Source: Clostridia bacterium (GTDB lineage: Bacteria > Bacillota > Clostridia > Oscillospirales > CAG-382). From it: a stretch of DNA of 5,271 nt. The notes beneath the pieces are model-generated. The model worked only from the letters and a program-made list of their open reading frames with translations, did no database searches and was not told where the DNA came from. Below are positions 4,056 through 5,271 of the stretch, piece by piece; the first letter of the stretch is position 1; each line of letters begins with the position of its first letter. The position numbers and the translations under genes were made by a program. Where the stretch lies: NCBI GenBank assembly GCA_017501055.1, contig JAFVXP010000072.1, positions 1-5,271 on the forward strand, read 5' to 3'.

Positions 4056-5271
4056 ATGTCTGCAATGATCAAGCACAAATTCATCTCGTCTGCTACGCAT
4101 CCTACGTTCGATGTTAACACCGAGGGTGTTTTTTCCTCTTTTTCCTATTTGCTCCCCGAAAATAATGAATATTGTATTTTTCCCGGCTTTTGCGATGTGC
4201 ATGTGCATTTTCGTGAACCGGGTTTTTCTTATAAAGAGACGATTGCTTCGGGCTCTCGTTCGGCGGCTCGCGGCGGATATACCGCTGTCTGCACAATGCC
4301 GAACCTAAACCCCGTTCCCGACAGCAAGGAAAATCTTGCTTTACAGCTTGAATTAATAGAACGTGATTCTGTAATAAACGTCTATCCCTATGCGGCAATA
4401 ACCGTTAATCAAGCAGGTAACGAGCTTGCGGATATGGAATCGCTTGCCGTTGATGCAATCGCCTTTTCCGATGACGGAAGGGGAGTGCAGAGCGACGAAA
4501 TGATGCGGAAAGCTATGATAAAGGCAAAATCGCTCGGCAAAATGATAGTTGCGCATTGTGAAGTGAATTCACTCCTTAAGGGGGGATATATCCACGACGG
4601 CGTTTATGCAAAAGAGCATAACCACCGTGGAATTTGCTCTGCAAGCGAATACGAGCAAATAATACGTGATATAAAGCTTGCAAAAGAAACAGGCTGTAAA
4701 TACCACGTCTGCCATATCTCGGCAAAGGAAAGCGTCGAGGCAATAAGACAAGCAAAAAAAGACGGCGTGGATATAACCTGCGAAACAGCACCTCACTATC
4801 TTGTTATGGACGATAGCGACCTTCAAGAGGACGGCAGATTCAAAATGAATCCTCCGCTTCGAGGCAGGGAAGACAGACTTGCACTTATCGAAGGTATTTG
4901 CGACGGAACTATCGATATGATAGCGACCGACCACGCACCCCATTCAGCAGAGGAAAAATCCAAAGGACTTGAAAAGAGCGCCTTTGGTATCGTAGGCTTG
5001 GAAACGGCACTGCCTGTGCTTTATACCAAATTAGTCAAGACGAATATCGTTACGCTCGAAAAATTAGCGGACCTTCTCTGTATCAATCCCAGAAAGAGGT
5101 TCGGTATCCCGATGGGCGACGATATAACCGTTTGGAATCTTAATAAGGAATTCACGGTAGACCCTGAAGAATTCCTCTCAAAAGGAAGAGCAACACCCTT
5201 CCTCGGCGAAAAACTTTTCGGTGTTTGCGAACTCACCGTTTGTAACGGTGAGGTCGTCTATAAGAACGAAA
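4056..5271 (+). CDS. pyrC: Dihydroorotase, C-terminal end cut by window edge
   Basis: The frame is open for 405 codons plus one base to the window edge, with no stop. The enzyme (EC 3.5.2.3) interconverts N-carbamoyl-L-aspartate and L-dihydroorotate, the third step of de novo pyrimidine synthesis, in the cytoplasm. It is an amidohydrolase-fold zinc enzyme of the long (class I) type. DVHVHFREPG supplies H49 and H51, with R53 for substrate. TMPN lies at 80-83 and FSDDG at 137-141, the aspartate that replaces the carboxylated lysine in this class. AHCE supplies H167, CHIS supplies H220, and ATDHAPH has catalytic D292. The C-terminal FLSKGRATPFLGEKLFG is also typical, so few residues are missing. 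The N-terminus is about 10-12 residues shorter than usual before HVH. AGAGG (4045-4049) lies 6 bases before the ATG. No other pyr gene is visible. Confidence 0.95.
   Translation, partial: MSAMIKHKFISSATHPTFDVNTEGVFSSFSYLLPENNEYCIFPGFCDVHVHFREPGFSYKETIASGSRSAARGGYTAVCTMPNLNPVPDSKENLALQLELIERDSVINVYPYAAITVNQAGNELADMESLAVDAIAFSDDGRGVQSDEMMRKAMIKAKSLGKMIVAHCEVNSLLKGGYIHDGVYAKEHNHRGICSASEYEQIIRDIKLAKETGCKYHVCHISAKESVEAIRQAKKDGVDITCETAPHYLVMDDSDLQEDGRFKMNPPLRGREDRLALIEGICDGTIDMIATDHAPHSAEEKSKGLEKSAFGIVGLETALPVLYTKLVKTNIVTLEKLADLLCINPRKRFGIPMGDDITVWNLNKEFTVDPEEFLSKGRATPFLGEKLFGVCELTVCNGEVVYKNE

Noticed and set aside
3906..4208. Minus-strand frames across the ddh-pyrC gap
   Set aside because: They overlap the pyrC promoter, the terminator and the start of pyrC, and show no start signals or recognisable product.

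Overview
This window looks like chromosomal DNA from a low-to-moderate GC Gram-positive bacterium, probably an anaerobic Clostridia/Firmicutes lineage. The reasons are strong AGGAG-type ribosome binding sites before every gene, sigma-A-like promoters with 16-17 bp spacers, compact intrinsic terminators, and a single-step meso-diaminopimelate dehydrogenase. This assignment is inferred from style, not from a marker gene. I see no phage, IS, CRISPR, tRNA or rRNA sequence.

Left part (1-2602): a LysR-family regulator, cut by the window edge, is read leftward from a TTG start. It is divergent from a two-gene rightward operon. That operon encodes a TRAP-type large membrane permease (DctM-like, 452 aa) and, 11 bp later, a 90-aa protein with two membrane segments, and it ends at a clear intrinsic terminator. 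The 170-bp divergent intergenic region is rich in dyad symmetry. Two copies of TATC-N12-GATA flank it, one near the expected start point of each transcript, and an 8-bp inverted repeat lies between them over the regulator's -35 box. The likely logic is a LysR protein controlling uptake of an unidentified organic acid or similar solute, plus itself. No substrate-binding protein gene is visible, and the small protein is not a standard four-helix DctQ.

Middle part (2603-3909): a 57-aa DUF3006-like small protein has its own promoter. It is followed by ddh, meso-diaminopimelate D-dehydrogenase, which makes the direct precursor of lysine and of meso-DAP peptidoglycan. ddh also has its own promoter, and its ribosome binding site lies in a potential small hairpin.

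Right part (3910-5271): a 146-bp gap holds a perfect 13-bp inverted repeat, a consensus TTGACA-N17-TATAAT promoter that begins at the edge of that repeat, and then an intrinsic terminator placed between the promoter and the next start codon. The next gene is dihydroorotase (pyrC, pyrimidine synthesis), which runs off the right edge close to its expected end. The promoter-terminator-gene order suggests transcription attenuation in a very short leader.

The lysR/TRAP block, the small gene, ddh and pyrC appear to be separately transcribed units. I see no pathway that unites them. The most interesting signals are the paired operators, the unusual TRAP partner, and the short pyrC leader with its upstream palindrome.
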